Origin: Pontibacillus litoralis JSM 072002 | GTDB lineage: Bacteria > Bacillota > Bacilli > Bacillales > BH030062 | Direction: 5' to 3' | Length of the DNA stretch: 60,720 nt | Assembly: GCF_000775615.1 (NCBI RefSeq) | Contig: NZ_AVPG01000019.1 | Coordinates: 1-60,720, forward strand | Part shown: positions 59,505 to 60,720 of the stretch, in pieces | Position numbering within the stretch: the first letter of the stretch is position 1 | How the letters are laid out: every line of letters begins with the position of its first letter | Position numbers and translations under genes: made by a program | Notes under the pieces: generated by a model | Told to the model about the DNA's origin: nothing | Seen by the model: the letters and a program-made list of their open reading frames with translations, nothing else | Databases searched by the model: none

Positions 59505-60488
59505 TTACCTCCACCCTATAAGTTCTACACCATTAGGAACCTTAACTTCATTAGAATGAATAAATTCTAGCAATTCTCCTGTAATTAAAGTGGTTTCATG
59601 CTGTAAATATTCTCTCTTTAGTTCTTCAGTTATTTCTAGTAATCTACTCTCACTTTCTGTTCTACTTGTAATAATGATTTGTGGATTTCCCTGAAAATTT
59701 TTCTTTTGCTTAAGATAACTGAGAGAGTCAGTAAATATTATAGGTGTACTCTCAATGACCTCAAAATCTAATTTCTTCTTTTGTGAAGATATCAACTTTC
59801 CATTCGTATAACTGTTCTCTTTATTTAAATAAAGAAAGTCTTGCAAAGAGCCCCTTTCTCCTTCAGAAATGAAAATTTCTTCTTTTATACAATCCTCCAC
59901 ATCAGCCAGGTTACCTATAAGATAAAAGTAGTCTCCCGGGAAGAAAGCATTTCTATTAAGTTGATTCTGGGAATAAATGTTCTTCAGTAAAGTATTCTCA
60001 TTTAAACCCAATTGTTTCTTTCCATTTACTTTGATGGATTGCTTTATACCTTCATAGTCTTCATCTAAGATTATTATTTTCTCCAACCACTGCCGTTCAG
60101 GTATCCCAAATTCAACCCCCTTTGCATCCATTACTTTTAGTAGCATTTCGCCTTTAGTAATTGGGCTTTCTTCCAAAGCCAACACCGACATTTTTCTCGT
60201 TTTATCATTATCTAAATATATAATTCTTTTACCAGATTCCATACTTAAAAATGTTTTTCTAATTGACCTTGTTTGTTTATTAACCGAAAATTTTCTATTT
60301 GCAATTCCCATAGCAACAAACAAAGAAAAGTATTGTTGGGTTGGTAAAGAAATGACAACCTTAGCGTTTTTTTTGTAGTGATACCCGTATTCATATATGT
60401 ATTCACCAAGAACATTTGCGAACCTAACCCAACTAGGTATTTCTTTTTCAATTTGATTATGGAGAACTTTTAAGTTGTTAATCGACAT
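59505..60488 (-). CDS. DrmE-like protein, N-terminal part
   Basis: The 327-residue protein has a Rossmann-like start (VVISLPTQQYFSLFVAMGIA), an alpha/beta body and NPQIIITSRTESESRLLEI near the end. It is the first gene of the island in the window (GGGGGA ribosome site). Together with the next ORF it totals about 835 residues, close to one DrmE, but they lie in different frames with 5 bases between stop and the best downstream start. It may be the front half of a split DrmE or a distinct gene. Confidence 0.6.
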   Translation of the reverse strand: MSINNLKVLHNQIEKEIPSWVRFANVLGEYIYEYGYHYKKNAKVVISLPTQQYFSLFVAMGIANRKFSVNKQTRSIRKTFLSMESGKRIIYLDNDKTRKMSVLALEESPITKGEMLLKVMDAKGVEFGIPERQWLEKIIILDEDYEGIKQSIKVNGKKQLGLNENTLLKNIYSQNQLNRNAFFPGDYFYLIGNLADVEDCIKEEIFISEGERGSLQDFLYLNKENSYTNGKLISSQKKKLDFEVIESTPIIFTDSLSYLKQKKNFQGNPQIIITSRTESESRLLEITEELKREYLQHETTLITGELLEFIHSNEVKVPNGVELIGWR

Positions 60489-60720
60489 GATTTTCCCCCA
60501 TTTAATAGTTCAATCTCAATTTATCCTATGCTCCTATACTACCAGAAATATGTAACTTATTCATACATTTTTCAGTGTATTCCGACACTACGAAATTGAT
60601 ATAAAATGAAAAAAGATGGATAGTTACACTACTGAATAAGGTACAGTATTTAAGTTTAACAACACAAAAACACTTTTGAACCTGATTGGATCTACGTCAA
60701 TATTTAGGACACAAAAAAGT
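60489..60720. other. upstream region of the DISARM operon
   Basis: No gene is seen in these 230 AT-rich bases. GGTAGTATAGG at about 60535-60545 (minus strand) could be a -10 region. The window ends here, so further island genes may lie to the right. Confidence 0.35.

Overview
The window looks like chromosome from an endospore-forming member of the Bacillaceae. The central gene order (suf operon, yurZ, metQIN with a SAM riboswitch, yusD/E/F/G-like genes, gcvH, yusI, fadE-fadA-fadN, CotF-like coat genes) matches the yur-yus segment of the Bacillus subtilis map. A glycine-betaine-type binding protein and the AT-rich composition fit a halotolerant genus related to Halobacillus, Pontibacillus or Oceanobacillus, but that placement is inference.

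Region 1, about 1-8.2 kb, is accessory and decaying. It holds small secreted or membrane proteins, a VOC gene cut by a nonsense codon, an IS256-family remnant, a GC-rich stretch encoding a headless zinc-ribbon protein, a secreted-protein/partner gene pair, a broken secreted gene, a class-C-like group II intron, and the 3' half of a tyrosine integrase that stops just before sufB.

Region 2, about 8.2-27.1 kb, is core metabolism. It carries Fe-S cluster assembly (sufCDSUB), methionine import under an S-box, thiol and Toprim proteins, the glycine cleavage H protein, long-chain fatty acid beta-oxidation under a FadR box, and two coat-like genes.

Region 3, about 27.2-48 kb, holds metal and stress functions. 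These are heme O synthase, copper efflux (copZ-copA-csoR), zinc uptake with Zur and two Zur-like boxes, a fluoride channel pair, an amino-acid ABC pair lacking an ATPase, an OpuAC-like lipoprotein, CvfC-like and bacilliredoxin genes, ilvD, an MtnE-like aminotransferase, OsmC, DinB, a DUF1002 protein, a pentapeptide protein, an Rrf2 regulator, an MFS exporter and a CatE-like dioxygenase. The Rrf2 and catE promoters carry the same operator-like dyad over their -10 boxes.

Region 4, about 48-60.7 kb, is a second accessory region with a beta-lactamase-like remnant, an SdpI-like protein, a serine-recombinase tail, a frameshifted small gene and a defence island. The island has a DISARM core (a DrmE-like protein on two adjacent ORFs, DrmA helicase and DrmB/DUF1998). 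It is followed, behind a terminator, by a restriction-endonuclease-like gene where DrmC would be expected and a cytosine-5 methyltransferase. The methyltransferase has an inserted zinc ribbon and a near-consensus LexA box in its leader. This hybrid of DISARM core and restriction-modification-like module is the most interesting part of the window.
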